A stretch of 64,000 bases of DNA from Algorimicrobium hallyeonense. Its GTDB lineage: Bacteria > Bacteroidota > Bacteroidia > Flavobacteriales > Flavobacteriaceae. The notes beneath the pieces were generated by a model. The model made no database searches, was not told where the DNA came from, and saw only the letters and a program-made list of their open reading frames with translations. Position 1 is the first letter of the stretch, and each line of letters starts with the position of its first letter. The translations under genes were made by a program, and so were the position numbers. Below are positions 1 to 9,341 of the stretch, piece after piece. The stretch lies in assembly GCF_042657385.1 (NCBI RefSeq), contig NZ_JBHSLA010000005.1, positions 62,001 to 126,000 of the forward strand. Direction: 5' to 3'.

Positions 1-231
1 AACATAAAAACATTTACCATTTTTTCTACTTGGATTGATAAGGATACTTGGAATATTTTTGAAATGGAGAACGTGAATGAATCCGTACATTTAAAGGATT
101 ACAAACCAGAATTATATAAAGGAAAAAGGGAAAAAGATATGAAACCACACGCCATGGAATTATATCATAAATTTATACCCGATTTATTTTATGATAAGCT
201 AAATCGGTTTCTAAAAATGTTCCGTTCGTAA
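1..231 (+). CDS. Partial protein of unknown family, 3' end only
   Basis: The window opens inside a reading frame that runs from base 1 to a TAA stop at 229-231. The 76 visible residues are mixed charged and aromatic, ending in a basic tail (KMFRS). I do not recognise the family. The stop lies one base before the ATG of the following glycosyltransferase, so the two are very likely co-transcribed, which suggests, by context only, a role in surface polysaccharide or lipopolysaccharide assembly. Confidence 0.6.
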   Translation, partial: NIKTFTIFSTWIDKDTWNIFEMENVNESVHLKDYKPELYKGKREKDMKPHAMELYHKFIPDLFYDKLNRFLKMFRS

Positions 232-232
232 T

Positions 233-985
233 ATGGAAAAACTAACAGCTATTATTATAACCAAAAATGAGATTCTTAATATAGCATCCGTTATAGATTC
301 TGTACGTTTTGCAGATGAAATTATTGTGGTTGATAGCTTTAGTACGGATGGCACCTTTGAAAAAGCTTTAGAATTAAATGTTACCGCTATTCAGCGAAAA
401 TTCACCTACCATGCGGAACAGAAAAATTGGATAATTCCACAAGCAAAACATGATTGGGTTTTAATTGTTGATGCTGACGAACGTGTAACACCTGAATTAG
501 AAACTGAAATACTTGAAGTTTTAAGTAACGAACAACAAGATGTTGCTTTTTGGATTGGCCGCATGAACCACTTTATGGGTAAACGCGTTAATTATAGCGG
601 TTGGCGAAATGACAAAGTTATCCGTTTGTTTAAACGCGATTTATGCCTATACGAAGATAAATTGGTGCATGAAGAAATAGTTGCACAAGGATCTGTTGGC
701 CATTTAAAATCCAAACTATCACACAACACATACACAACTATGGATGCTTATATGGATAAAATGAATCGGTATGCAACCAAACAAGCTAAAGATTACGATA
801 AAAAAACGGGGACACTAAATCCGTACCATTTTGTGATTAAACCCTTTTGGGGATTTTTTAAACATTATATTATTCAAAGCGGATTTCGCGATGGTGTTGT
901 AGGTTTAACCATTGGTTTTATTCAAGGTTATGTCGTTTATATGCGTTATGTGAAATTGTGGCTTTTACGAAGAAACTTGAAATAA
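233..985 (+). CDS. Family 2 glycosyltransferase, WaaE/KdtX-like
   Basis: A 250-residue cytoplasmic or membrane-associated GT-A glycosyltransferase. The N-terminus (LTAIIITKNE) followed by a DEIIVVDSFSTDGT segment and the metal-binding VDADER motif near residue 80 is the pattern of the family that adds sugars to the LPS inner core (WaaE-like). A hydrophobic stretch near residues 215-240 may anchor it to the membrane. The start lies one base after the preceding stop, so it is the second gene of an operon that began outside the window. Its stop is only 2 bp from the stop of the convergent kinase-like gene. The exact sugar donor and acceptor cannot be read from the sequence. Confidence 0.85.
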   Translation: MEKLTAIIITKNEILNIASVIDSVRFADEIIVVDSFSTDGTFEKALELNVTAIQRKFTYHAEQKNWIIPQAKHDWVLIVDADERVTPELETEILEVLSNEQQDVAFWIGRMNHFMGKRVNYSGWRNDKVIRLFKRDLCLYEDKLVHEEIVAQGSVGHLKSKLSHNTYTTMDAYMDKMNRYATKQAKDYDKKTGTLNPYHFVIKPFWGFFKHYIIQSGFRDGVVGLTIGFIQGYVVYMRYVKLWLLRRNLK

Positions 986-987
986 CA

Positions 988-1749
988 CTATTTTTTTCGC
1001 CAGAAGAATACCTTATTTTTAATCCGTCTTTTTCTATGAAACCGATTTTGAAATGCTTCGGTTTCTTCCCACATTAAATGAAACACGCGATTATAATCAT
1101 ATCCGCCTAGTTTAGCATATTCGTCACTCATAATTTCCACCATAGATTTGTGAGTCGTTAAGCGTGCAAAGTTTTTTATTCGGGTTTCAAAATCCATGTC
1201 ACCAAATTCCATTCGGTTTAAATCCACTAAATAAAATTTATACGCGCCACCGTTTAATTGAATCAATGTGTTCCCAGGCGAATGATCTAGAAAATTCACA
1301 CCGGCTTTATGCAGCCCAAACGTGAATCGTGTAAAAGCGCGTAAAATGGCTTCATGATTCGCCATAGTTAAGTTGAAAGTCAATTCACGATAGGTTAAAT
1401 CATAAGGCAAGTGCTCACTGATATAATAACTTTTCTTGAATAAAAAAGGTGTTTTATACTCATAAAAAGCAATAGGTTTCGGCGTTCCAATACCTAGATG
1501 CAGGAGACGATTAGCGTACTCAAAAGAGCGTTGGGCTTTACTTTTTCTAAAAAAGCGATAGGCAATCTGATTCACCAAATTTGGAATTTTAAAGGATTTC
1601 ACGTTAATCGTTAAACCATTTAAATTGTATAGTTTTAGTGAATTCCGATCCTGATTTCCAAAATCCTCACCAGACGTTTCATAATTTTCAATATATGATG
1701 TAAGTACTTGCTTATCCTTCTGAAACGCCTTATGCACTGTATAATTCAT
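988..1749 (-). CDS. Kdo-kinase/InaA-like lipopolysaccharide kinase family protein
   Basis: A 253-residue protein with a degenerate protein-kinase-like fold of the lipopolysaccharide kinase (Kdo/WaaP, InaA) superfamily. Visible kinase features are a candidate ATP-binding lysine in VKSFK (residue 51), the catalytic loop FLDHSPGN with Asp155 and Asn160, and a DFG-equivalent VDLNRM with Asp176. The family phosphorylates Kdo or heptose in the LPS core, and the neighbours are glycosyltransferases, so LPS core phosphorylation is the best inference. The C-terminus is very basic (FHRKRRIKNKVFFWRKK), as expected of a peripheral membrane enzyme. It is transcribed alone and converges on the upstream glycosyltransferase. 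Confidence 0.8.
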   Translation of the reverse strand: MNYTVHKAFQKDKQVLTSYIENYETSGEDFGNQDRNSLKLYNLNGLTINVKSFKIPNLVNQIAYRFFRKSKAQRSFEYANRLLHLGIGTPKPIAFYEYKTPFLFKKSYYISEHLPYDLTYRELTFNLTMANHEAILRAFTRFTFGLHKAGVNFLDHSPGNTLIQLNGGAYKFYLVDLNRMEFGDMDFETRIKNFARLTTHKSMVEIMSDEYAKLGGYDYNRVFHLMWEETEAFQNRFHRKRRIKNKVFFWRKK

Positions 1750-1840
1750 GCTGCAATATTACAATATTTATTTTATTTTTATCTGGAATTAAATTAGCAG
1801 TTCGTTTTCATTTTTAATAATTTGCACAAAAGCTTTTCGT

Positions 1841-2917
1841 ATGCCCACAATTTGTTTGGAATCTCATAATATTGATAATCTCTTCTTTGGTTTTGGTCAG
1901 TTTAACTACCACCTTATTAAAGGGTTTTATGAGAATCAAGCTATTTTAGAAGCATTGGATTTCCATATCACCCTTATTAGTAAACATCCTGAAAAGCTGA
2001 AAGATGAATTTGGCAGTACGTTTTCATATAAAAAATATAATTCCTTACAGCGAAAAAAACTATTCCGAATTAAAAAACAATTCGACTTATGGCATTCCTT
2101 AAATCAAAATACCAAAGTTGAACCCTTTAAAAATATACCATATGTATTAACGGTTCATGATGTCAACTTCATGGAAGAATTATCGGGAAAGAAGTTAGAT
2201 AAACGCGTTGCACTTTTTAATGCTAAACTAAAGCGAAGTCATGCAATTACCTATATTTCAGAATATGCAAAAAGCATGACACATACCTATTTTAAAGTAC
2301 CAAATATTCCTGAATATGTTATTTATAATGGTAGCTCCAAACCTTTTGAGTTAGCTAAAAACCATACCCCTGAATTACTTCCAAAAGGCGAATTCCTATT
2401 TACAATTGGTGAACTTTTAGAAAAAAAGAATTTTCACACATTAGTAAATATGCTTGCTCATCTTCCCGAATTGAGTTTGATAATTTCTGGGAAAAACACA
2501 ACGGATTACGCTAAAAACATCATGAAATTAATTGCTGATTTAAACCTTGAACATCGCGTATTTTTAACAGGAAAAATTAGTGAAGCGGACAAAGCCTATT
2601 ATTTAAAAAACTGTTATGCGTTTTGCTTTCCGTCTCTGCGAGAAGGCTTTGGCATTCCCCCAATTGAAGCGATGCAATATGGTAAACCTGTGTTTTTATC
2701 TGATAAAAGTTCGCTTCCAGAAGTTGGTGGTAAACACGCATTTTACTGGGAACATTTTGAACCTAAATCTATGGCTGATATCCTTGTGCAAGGCATGAGA
2801 ACATACCATGAAAACCCGGAGGATTACAAGGAAAAGCTGCAGCTGCATGCCAACTCTTATTCTTGGGATGAAACCGCTAAACAGTATTTAAAAGTTTATG
2901 AAACGCTACTTAAATAA
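1841..2917 (+). CDS. Family 4 (GT-B) glycosyltransferase
   Basis: A 358-residue GT-B glycosyltransferase. The C-terminal half carries the retaining GT1/GT4 signature: a ALPxxREGFGIPPIEAM-type segment (seen as SLREGFGIPPIEAM near residues 266-279) whose Glu residues contact the nucleotide sugar, preceded by the FTIGELLEKKNF segment at the start of the second Rossmann domain. No membrane segment or signal peptide is visible, so it should act at the cytoplasmic face of the inner membrane on a growing glycan. It is a single gene; its last 12 bp overlap the 3' end of the convergent glycosyltransferase. Confidence 0.88.
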   Translation: MPTICLESHNIDNLFFGFGQFNYHLIKGFYENQAILEALDFHITLISKHPEKLKDEFGSTFSYKKYNSLQRKKLFRIKKQFDLWHSLNQNTKVEPFKNIPYVLTVHDVNFMEELSGKKLDKRVALFNAKLKRSHAITYISEYAKSMTHTYFKVPNIPEYVIYNGSSKPFELAKNHTPELLPKGEFLFTIGELLEKKNFHTLVNMLAHLPELSLIISGKNTTDYAKNIMKLIADLNLEHRVFLTGKISEADKAYYLKNCYAFCFPSLREGFGIPPIEAMQYGKPVFLSDKSSLPEVGGKHAFYWEHFEPKSMADILVQGMRTYHENPEDYKEKLQLHANSYSWDETAKQYLKVYETLLK

Positions 2918-3772
2918 GTGTTTGAAGTATTGACCAAAATTCTTTTTAGTAATAAAAAATTTGGAAGGCATAATCCCTTCTAAATTGATATTTTTTCTAA
3001 TTTCTTCAATGGTATTTCCTTCACAAAACTCCAAATGTTTCCATTTTTCGGGTTCAATATAGAAGAAATTTTCACGCTCTTTGTAGTTAGACTTATTGGT
3101 GGTTCGCCATTTTTCTAAAAAAGCTTCCTTATCATGAACTTCAATATTGTGTCCCCAATTATCTAATTTTAAAACCAATTCCGCTTCATCTCTAGCAATA
3201 CTTTCATGAAGTAGAATATTTTGCGTATAAACAATACGCTTTCTGGTGTTTCGAGCCACTTTATAATTCGGATAATTGGTGGAAATAATTCCACGTGTTG
3301 GCTCCTTTATAAATAACACACCATTATCCGTATACTTGTATAAATTGATTAAATAGGCCGCAATTTGAATGTTCTTCTTTTCTGGATTGTCCAGATAACT
3401 ATCAAAGCGCCTTAAGTCTTTAACATAGTTTGCAAAATCTACAAAATACTCATCACTATCAATTTGCACAAGCCAATTTCCAATACCCATTTTAAGCGAT
3501 AACATGTGCCGCTCACGATTATCATTTTCAATAGCAATTAAATCCGCATCGTAGAAATCATCTTTATACAATTGAATTTTATTATCCACATCAAAAGCTT
3601 CCAACCATTCAAAAAAGGCTGGATCCACCTCAAAAGTTTCACCAGACCAGGTTCTATTTTTATGATCCATAGCAATAAAAATAGCATCCGCTTCCTTATA
3701 AACAGGCGGAATGGATTTTTTTAGTTTATCGTAATCATAAGACAGTAAAAAACCTACGTGAATTTTTTTCAT
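2906..3772 (-). CDS. Glycosyltransferase family 2-like protein
   Basis: A 288-residue protein with a GT-A-like N-terminal half. The segment WLVQIDSDEYF (near residue 110) provides the DxD-type metal-binding motif, and the flanking order fits the GT2-like sets found in flavobacterial polysaccharide loci. The N-terminus (MKKIHVGFLLSYDYDKLK) is less typical than that of its neighbours, so the exact family is uncertain. It overlaps the convergent GT4 gene by 12 bp at the 3' ends. Its likely job is transfer of one sugar of the surface glycan. Confidence 0.7.
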   Translation of the reverse strand: MKKIHVGFLLSYDYDKLKKSIPPVYKEADAIFIAMDHKNRTWSGETFEVDPAFFEWLEAFDVDNKIQLYKDDFYDADLIAIENDNRERHMLSLKMGIGNWLVQIDSDEYFVDFANYVKDLRRFDSYLDNPEKKNIQIAAYLINLYKYTDNGVLFIKEPTRGIISTNYPNYKVARNTRKRIVYTQNILLHESIARDEAELVLKLDNWGHNIEVHDKEAFLEKWRTTNKSNYKERENFFYIEPEKWKHLEFCEGNTIEEIRKNINLEGIMPSKFFITKKNFGQYFKHLFK

Positions 3773-3823
3773 GGATAATTGCGGATTATTTTTTACAAAT
3801 ATAGTTTAAGCCATAGAAATAAC

Positions 3824-3831
3824 TACTTTTG
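3824..3831 (+). promoter_or_regulatory. -7 promoter element (TACTTTTG)
   Basis: TACTTTTG matches the Bacteroidota -7 consensus TAnnTTTG exactly and lies 28 bp before the ATG of the glycosyltransferase at 3860. No convincing -33 TTTG was picked out. Confidence 0.5.
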
Positions 3832-3859
3832 TTACTAAAATGTACTAAAATCTCTATAA

Positions 3860-4855
3860 ATGTCTGTACTAACTGTAATTATGCCGGTTTATAATGGCGA
3901 AAAATTCTTGAAAGAATCGCTGGACAGTCTATTAAATCAAACATTTACTGATTTTACAATATTGGTTTTAAATGATAATTCTACAGATAAAACGTCAGAG
4001 ATTCTAGACGCTTTTATAAAGCAGGATTCGCGTATTACAGTTATTACAAAAACTAAAAATGAAGGGCCTGCTAACTTACGAAATGAAGGTATTGAACGTG
4101 CCAGCACTGAATTTATAGCCTTGCTAGATGCTGATGATATTGCCTTACCTACCCGATTTGAAAAACAATTAAATTTTTTAAAAAACAATCCTAACGTGGG
4201 TGTTTGTGGTACGTGGTTTACATTTTTTGGCAATAAAAAAGAGAAAACCGTCAGGCACGAAGTCTCTCACGACGCCCTAAAAGTTCAGTTTTTGCACAGT
4301 TGTGGTATTGGGAATCCTACAGTTATGTTCCGGAAATCTGTTTTAAATGGTTTACGGTTTGAACATCAATATGTTCCTGCTGAGGATTATGGCTTATGGA
4401 GTCAACTCATTTTTAAAACCCAATTTCACAATATTCCAGAATCGCTATTAAAATACCGTTGGCATGATGCTAATATAAGTCAGACGAAAGAAGCTAACCT
4501 TCGGAAATCTGAAATTCTCATTAAAACGAAACAATTAGAGCAATTGCGGATTCAAGCATCAAATCCCGATATTTTATTTTATGTATATGCGGTTTCATTG
4601 CAACGAGATCAAGCATCAGAGCATGTTATAAAAACCATTAAAGCTGCTCAAGATTTATTGGAACACAATAAAAATTTACAGATATATAATAAAGTACTAT
4701 TTGAAAAGCATATTAATAGAACAATTGTACGCACAATTAGAAATGCAGCTAGTTACGATAAAGCGTTTTATAAGTTTGTAAAACATGATTCTAGATTTTT
4801 TAAGGCGCTCAAACCTATAGACAAACTGACTTTTTATTTTAAATGTTTATTTTGA
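3860..4855 (+). CDS. Family 2 glycosyltransferase
   Basis: A 331-residue GT-A glycosyltransferase. The opening LTVIMPVYNGEKFLKESLDSLLNQTF and the metal-binding LLDADD (residues ~90-95) are classic GT2 features, and YRWHDANIS near residue 205 resembles the acceptor-side motif of O-antigen and capsule GT2 enzymes. The C-terminal ~110 residues are helical and of unclear role. It is expressed from its own promoter and its last 9 bp overlap the convergent glycosyltransferase at 4847. Donor and acceptor are unknown. Confidence 0.88.
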   Translation: MSVLTVIMPVYNGEKFLKESLDSLLNQTFTDFTILVLNDNSTDKTSEILDAFIKQDSRITVITKTKNEGPANLRNEGIERASTEFIALLDADDIALPTRFEKQLNFLKNNPNVGVCGTWFTFFGNKKEKTVRHEVSHDALKVQFLHSCGIGNPTVMFRKSVLNGLRFEHQYVPAEDYGLWSQLIFKTQFHNIPESLLKYRWHDANISQTKEANLRKSEILIKTKQLEQLRIQASNPDILFYVYAVSLQRDQASEHVIKTIKAAQDLLEHNKNLQIYNKVLFEKHINRTIVRTIRNAASYDKAFYKFVKHDSRFFKALKPIDKLTFYFKCLF

Positions 4856-5764
4856 AAGTCGATATTTTAGTAAGCGTTTGTAATATTTAAATTTTGTTTT
4901 AAAATCGGCTTCCTGAAAATAGCTTTTCATAAAGTTTAATTGGACTTCCGATAAATTCTGGCCAGTACTTTTCAACTTCAAAACTTCAAATGCGGTAGCA
5001 TTCCCTAACGATTTTACTACTTTTTTAAGATTAGGTGTTCTGGATTCTGGAATGGCATCGGTTACTTCTTTTACATTTAAATAAGAGGAATAATTTTTAA
5101 AGAATTCCGATTGTAAAGAATATACACCACCTTCATGAACCCGATAAACAGCCGTTTCAAAATCCATAAAAACACCTTTGCCTTTTTGTAACAACACCAA
5201 ATAAAGTGAATTATCTTTTGAATATATAAAGGACTTTAAAAGCTCTAAATCCAAAGCTTCTTTTTTAAAAACAGCAGTTAAGGTTAAGGTGCAATATGGT
5301 GAGAATATATTATTATAATCAATGGTTGTGTTTTCCGTTTGATGATTCCAAGTATTGGATAAAAAGCGGCTACCATTAAATATTTGATAGTTAGTCCAAG
5401 AAATGACATAACCTGCATTTGCTTCTAAAAAATCCACTTGCTTTTGAAGTTTCAATGGATCTGTCCAATAATCATCACCTTCGCATAAAGCTATATATTT
5501 CCCTTTCGCTTGCGGAAAACTGTAATGCCACCAAGGCATAATATGTTGGGAATATTTATTTTCGGTTTGAAGAATAAGTTTAATTCGCGGATCTTTTTCT
5601 GCATGCTTTTTTAAAATAGCTTGTGTGCCATCGGTTGATGCATCATCGTGAATCTGAATTTCTATAGGGAATTTAGTTTTCTGAAGATAGAAACCTTCCA
5701 ACGTTTGTTCTACATATTTTTCCTGATTAAATGTGGTGCAACATATAGTTAATATTGGTTTCAT
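4847..5764 (-). CDS. Family 2 glycosyltransferase
   Basis: A GT-A glycosyltransferase of 305 residues beginning MKPILTICCTTFNQEKY. The family features are IQIHDDASTDGT near residue 45 and the CEGDDYW metal-binding loop near residue 97. The frame stays open upstream to 5911, but that extension lies over the acetyltransferase gene in another frame and has no family similarity, so the ATG at 5764 is chosen; it sits 2 bp after the acetyltransferase stop. It is the third gene of an aminotransferase, acetyltransferase, glycosyltransferase operon, which suggests that it transfers or works near an N-acylated amino sugar. Confidence 0.87.
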   Translation of the reverse strand: MKPILTICCTTFNQEKYVEQTLEGFYLQKTKFPIEIQIHDDASTDGTQAILKKHAEKDPRIKLILQTENKYSQHIMPWWHYSFPQAKGKYIALCEGDDYWTDPLKLQKQVDFLEANAGYVISWTNYQIFNGSRFLSNTWNHQTENTTIDYNNIFSPYCTLTLTAVFKKEALDLELLKSFIYSKDNSLYLVLLQKGKGVFMDFETAVYRVHEGGVYSLQSEFFKNYSSYLNVKEVTDAIPESRTPNLKKVVKSLGNATAFEVLKLKSTGQNLSEVQLNFMKSYFQEADFKTKFKYYKRLLKYRLSK

Positions 5765-5766
5765 GC

Positions 5767-6390
5767 TTATTTGTTTTTTAGCTTTCCAGGAATTCCAACT
5801 ATGGTATTTTCTGTTAAGCAGTTTTCTACTACCACGCTTCCGGCTCCAACGGTTACATTGTCGCCTAAAATAATATTTGGCAAAATAATAGCACCCGAAC
5901 CAATATTGCAATTGTTCCCTATGGTTACTCGTCCTAAAATTTTAGCGCCGGGAGATACATCACAATAATTACCAATTTTAACATCATGATGGATGTGAGC
6001 TGATGTATTAATTAAGCAACCTTCACCAATTTGAACACTATTACTAATAAAAACAAAAGGCATAATATTGGACCCTTGACCAATTTGAACATCCAAAGAA
6101 CCAATAATAGCATGTTTTGAAATAAGCGTTTGATAAATGCCTCCTGCCTTTCTAAATTTTTCTACCATCTGTTTGCGCAAATGCGGTGTTCCAATTGCTG
6201 ACACAAAATGCGGATTACTACTAAAGTCAATAGCACTTAAAGAATGTAAAATGGGATATTTCCCCAAAAAAAGTGCTTCTTCAGGTTTTGTATAATCGTC
6301 AAAAAAGGATAAAGCAGTTTCTACTGTAGTCGTTTCATTTAAAACAACTAACACATCTTTTGCGTGACCTTTTGCTCCAAGAACAATCAT
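5767..6390 (-). CDS. PglD/NeuD-type sugar O/N-acyltransferase
   Basis: A 207-residue acyltransferase. The N-terminal Rossmann-like part (MIVLGAKGHAKDVLVVL) is the sugar-nucleotide binding domain of the PglD/NeuD family, and the second half is a left-handed beta helix made of hexapeptide repeats (IGEGCLINTSAHIHHDVKIG, then IGNNCNIGSGAIILPN). The histidine in the AHIHHDV stretch fits the catalytic base of PglD-type acetyltransferases. Its ATG directly abuts the stop of the DegT aminotransferase with no gap, indicating translational coupling. The inferred role is acetylation of the amino sugar made by that aminotransferase. Confidence 0.9.
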   Translation of the reverse strand: MIVLGAKGHAKDVLVVLNETTTVETALSFFDDYTKPEEALFLGKYPILHSLSAIDFSSNPHFVSAIGTPHLRKQMVEKFRKAGGIYQTLISKHAIIGSLDVQIGQGSNIMPFVFISNSVQIGEGCLINTSAHIHHDVKIGNYCDVSPGAKILGRVTIGNNCNIGSGAIILPNIILGDNVTVGAGSVVVENCLTENTIVGIPGKLKNK

Positions 6391-7470
6391 TTATAAAGAA
6401 TTAATAACGTTACAGATTTCTGCAACTTGCTGTTTTTCTAATTCGAAATATAAGGGTAAACAAAGAATTTTACTGCAAATATCTTCAGAAATCGGCATAC
6501 TCACCGATTTTTCTACATAAGGCAACTTATTTAATGACGGATAAAAATAGCGTCGAGGATATATTTTTAGCGCTGCTAATTTTTCTAAAACCAGTTGCAT
6601 AAAGATTTCATCTTTAAAAATAACAGGCATATACGAGTAATTTTTCTCTGCAAATTCTCTAAAACCAATAAGCGACACATTCGCATTATCTTTTAGTAAA
6701 AACTCATAGGTTTCGGTTAACAGTTTGCGCTTGGCAATAATAGTATCAATGTAAGGAAGTACACTTAAACCCATAGCAGCTTGCATTTCTGAAGCTTTGG
6801 CATTTATTCCCAAACCATGATATTCTAATGGTCCATTATGCCCAAAATTATGATGGTAATAACACTTTTTAAAAAGCGCATCATTAGGAACAAATATGGC
6901 ACCACCTTCACCTGTATGAAATAATTTGGTAGCATGAAAACTGGTGGAAATTATATCGCCATATTCAAAAATGGATTTACCTTTATAGGTTACAGCAAAA
7001 CAGTGTGCTGCATCATAAATGACTTTTAAATGATGTTTTTCAGCAATTGCCTGAATAGCTTCCACATCACAAGGATTTCCAAACACATGTGTTGCTAAAA
7101 TAGCTTCGGTGTTTTCGGTAATTGCTGCTTCTATTTTTGCAGGATCTATAGTTAACATATCGCGTTCAATATCCACAAAAACAGGCGTGCAGTTTTCCCA
7201 AATAATAGCCGATGTTGTTGCCACGTAACTAAATGGCGTGGTGATAACTTCCTTTGTAATGCCTAATGTTTTCAAAGCAATTTGTAACGGTAAGGTGCCG
7301 TTGGTAGTTATAAAAAAGTTGGAGACACCTAAATATGTAGATAATTTAGATTCTAATTCTAGAAGTAATTCACCTCTATTGGTCATCCATTTTTTATCCC
7401 AAGCATGTTTTAAAATGGCTTCGAACTCTTGGATTGGTGGCAGAAAGGATTGTGTAACATTTATCATCAA
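6391..7470 (-). CDS. DegT/DnrJ/EryC1/StrS family PLP-dependent sugar aminotransferase
   Basis: A 359-residue fold-type I PLP enzyme that transaminates nucleotide-linked keto-sugars. Lys182 in SFHATKLFHTGEGG forms the internal aldimine, and Asp153 in YDAAH contacts the pyridine nitrogen. Two adjacent ATG codons (7470 and 7467) are possible starts. It is the first gene of the three-gene minus-strand operon with a PglD-type acetyltransferase and a glycosyltransferase, a known set for making and transferring an N-acetylated amino sugar. The promoter should lie in the 109 bp shared with the divergent glycosyltransferase at 7580. Confidence 0.92.
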   Translation of the reverse strand: MMINVTQSFLPPIQEFEAILKHAWDKKWMTNRGELLLELESKLSTYLGVSNFFITTNGTLPLQIALKTLGITKEVITTPFSYVATTSAIIWENCTPVFVDIERDMLTIDPAKIEAAITENTEAILATHVFGNPCDVEAIQAIAEKHHLKVIYDAAHCFAVTYKGKSIFEYGDIISTSFHATKLFHTGEGGAIFVPNDALFKKCYYHHNFGHNGPLEYHGLGINAKASEMQAAMGLSVLPYIDTIIAKRKLLTETYEFLLKDNANVSLIGFREFAEKNYSYMPVIFKDEIFMQLVLEKLAALKIYPRRYFYPSLNKLPYVEKSVSMPISEDICSKILCLPLYFELEKQQVAEICNVINSL

Positions 7471-7579
7471 AACAAAATTAACAAACTTCGCGTTCTAATA
7501 GCTATAAAAATATTTTTTTTTATAATTGAAAGATTTGCTTCTTAAATGTATAATTTTACGGTTATAAAGTTCAAAAAAT

Positions 7580-8779
7580 ATGCCTAAAAAAATTCTAATT
7601 ATCCCTTCTTGGTATCCAAACTCTAATAATGAATTGGTTGGGACATTTTTTCGGGAGCAGGCACATCTTTTGAATGCTAATGGATTCGACATAAAAATTC
7701 TCTTTGGTGTCGAGAATGAAGTGGGACTTTTTAAATATCTATCCATTCGTTTAACGCAACTTTTTAGTAAAAAAAACGACTTAAATAAAACATACTTAAA
7801 ACAAGCGCCTGAAGCATTCTCTTTTCCTATTTATCATTATAAAAAATGGCCAGAAAAACGGCAGCTTAAGTCTAGTAAACAGAAGTATCAACAGGCTTAT
7901 AAAGCCATTACAACACTTTGGCAGCCTGAACTAATTCATGCTCAATGCAGTGCCAAAGGTGGTATTTACGCGCACTATTTATCCAAAAAAAACAACATTC
8001 CTTTTGTAATTATTGAACATCAAATATTTCTTCTTAATTACTATAAAAAGTACGTTCAAAAAGGCATTCGTGACGCTGTTGAAAATGCCTCTAAAATTGG
8101 AGCTGTTAGTTACCACCAACAACGTTGTATTTTAATGAATAGTATGGATTGCAATCCAACAATTATTTGGAATCTCATGGATGAAAGCAAGTTTGAAATA
8201 AATACAAAACAAACAAATACGAAATTCACCATTCTAACCATAAGCTACCCACATTTAATAAAAGATACTGAAACATTTTTTAGGAGTTTGGAAGCTTTTC
8301 AAACTATTTGTGAAGATAATTTTGAGGCCATTATAATTGGTAATGACTCTTTTAATGACAGCAGCAAAGCCAATAGTTTCTATTTTGAAACCTTGGCTAA
8401 AAAATATAATGTGCATGATTCATGCACATTCTATCCGCAACTCACACGAGCGGAAATAAACACCAAATTGCAATCGTGCCATGTTTTTGTTTCCACAAGT
8501 GTAGCTGAAACTTATGGTGTTGCCGTTAGAGAAGCCATGCTTTGTGGCAAACCCGTTATAGCAACAAAAAGTGGCGGTGTAGAAGACTCCATAACAGAAG
8601 AAACTGGTGTTTTGGTCAATTTAAAAGATGCAAAAGCTATTGCAGAAAACCTGTTAAAAATAAAAAACAAGGAGTTAGTTTTTTCTCCAGAAACCATCAG
8701 AAATTATATTATTGAACAAAGTGGTCGAGATACTTTTATTAGAACCATGACGGACTTTTACAATGAAAAAAAATCCTAA
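7580..8779 (+). CDS. Family 4 (GT-B) glycosyltransferase
   Basis: A 399-residue GT-B enzyme. The N-terminal domain opens with KKILIIPSWYPNSNNELVGTFFREQAHLL, the form common in flavobacterial GT4 enzymes, and the C-terminal domain has the retaining signature SVAETYGVAVREAMLCGKPVIAT-like segment near residues 310-330 (shown in parts: TSVAETYGV, REAMLCGKPV). No membrane helix is evident. It is transcribed away from the aminotransferase operon and is followed after 4 bp by the tRNA-modification gene, so those two may share a transcript. Confidence 0.88.
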   Translation: MPKKILIIPSWYPNSNNELVGTFFREQAHLLNANGFDIKILFGVENEVGLFKYLSIRLTQLFSKKNDLNKTYLKQAPEAFSFPIYHYKKWPEKRQLKSSKQKYQQAYKAITTLWQPELIHAQCSAKGGIYAHYLSKKNNIPFVIIEHQIFLLNYYKKYVQKGIRDAVENASKIGAVSYHQQRCILMNSMDCNPTIIWNLMDESKFEINTKQTNTKFTILTISYPHLIKDTETFFRSLEAFQTICEDNFEAIIIGNDSFNDSSKANSFYFETLAKKYNVHDSCTFYPQLTRAEINTKLQSCHVFVSTSVAETYGVAVREAMLCGKPVIATKSGGVEDSITEETGVLVNLKDAKAIAENLLKIKNKELVFSPETIRNYIIEQSGRDTFIRTMTDFYNEKKS

Positions 8780-8783
8780 ACGC

Positions 8784-9341
8784 ATGTCAGAATTGTACAC
8801 AGCTTTAGAAAATCTGCAACACGGCAAAACCATCCTTTACCCTACAGATACCATTTGGGGATTGGGCTGCGATGCTACTAACGCCAAAGCCGTTTCAGAA
8901 ATTTACGCGTTAAAAAAACGTGTAGAAAGTAAAGCATTAATCTGTTTAGTATCTAGCTTGGAAATGCTAAAAACCTATATTGAGGAGGTTCCAGAAGCTG
9001 CATTAAAGTTTTTAGAAACAGCAACAAAACCAACGACTATAATTTATAATAAGCCACGTTTAGTGGCACCAAATTTACTAGCCCGCGATAATACGTTGGC
9101 CATCCGGATTGTACATGAAGGTTTTGCTTACGAATTAATTGAATTATTCCAAAAACCCATTGTTTCAACGTCAGCAAATATGAGCGATTATCCTTCGCCA
9201 AAATCATTCAAAGAAATACATGCAGACATTTTAAAAGATGTGGACTATGTTGTAAATTTGCAAAACGAAAAAATCAACACACAGCCTTCCACAATTATTA
9301 AATTAAATAAGGACGGTAAAGTTGAAGTTATTAGGCCATAA
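8784..9341 (+). CDS. Threonylcarbamoyl-AMP synthase (Sua5/YrdC/YwlC family)
   Basis: A 185-residue enzyme of the YrdC family that makes threonylcarbamoyl-AMP from threonine, bicarbonate and ATP, the first step of the universal t6A37 tRNA modification. The N-terminal motif ILYPTDTIWGLGCDA, the KKR segment (YALKKRVESKALICLV) and STSANMSDYPSP are the active-site signatures. It is the short form without the C-terminal Sua5 domain. An ATG at 8763 is possible but would overlap the preceding gene by 17 bp; the ATG at 8784 gives the normal N-terminus. The next gene is also tRNA-related. Confidence 0.92.
   Translation: MSELYTALENLQHGKTILYPTDTIWGLGCDATNAKAVSEIYALKKRVESKALICLVSSLEMLKTYIEEVPEAALKFLETATKPTTIIYNKPRLVAPNLLARDNTLAIRIVHEGFAYELIELFQKPIVSTSANMSDYPSPKSFKEIHADILKDVDYVVNLQNEKINTQPSTIIKLNKDGKVEVIRP

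Noticed and set aside
5765..5911. N-terminal extension of the glycosyltransferase at 4847-5764
   Set aside because: It lies within the acetyltransferase gene in another frame, has a basic low-complexity composition, and the GT2 domain starts normally at the ATG at 5764.
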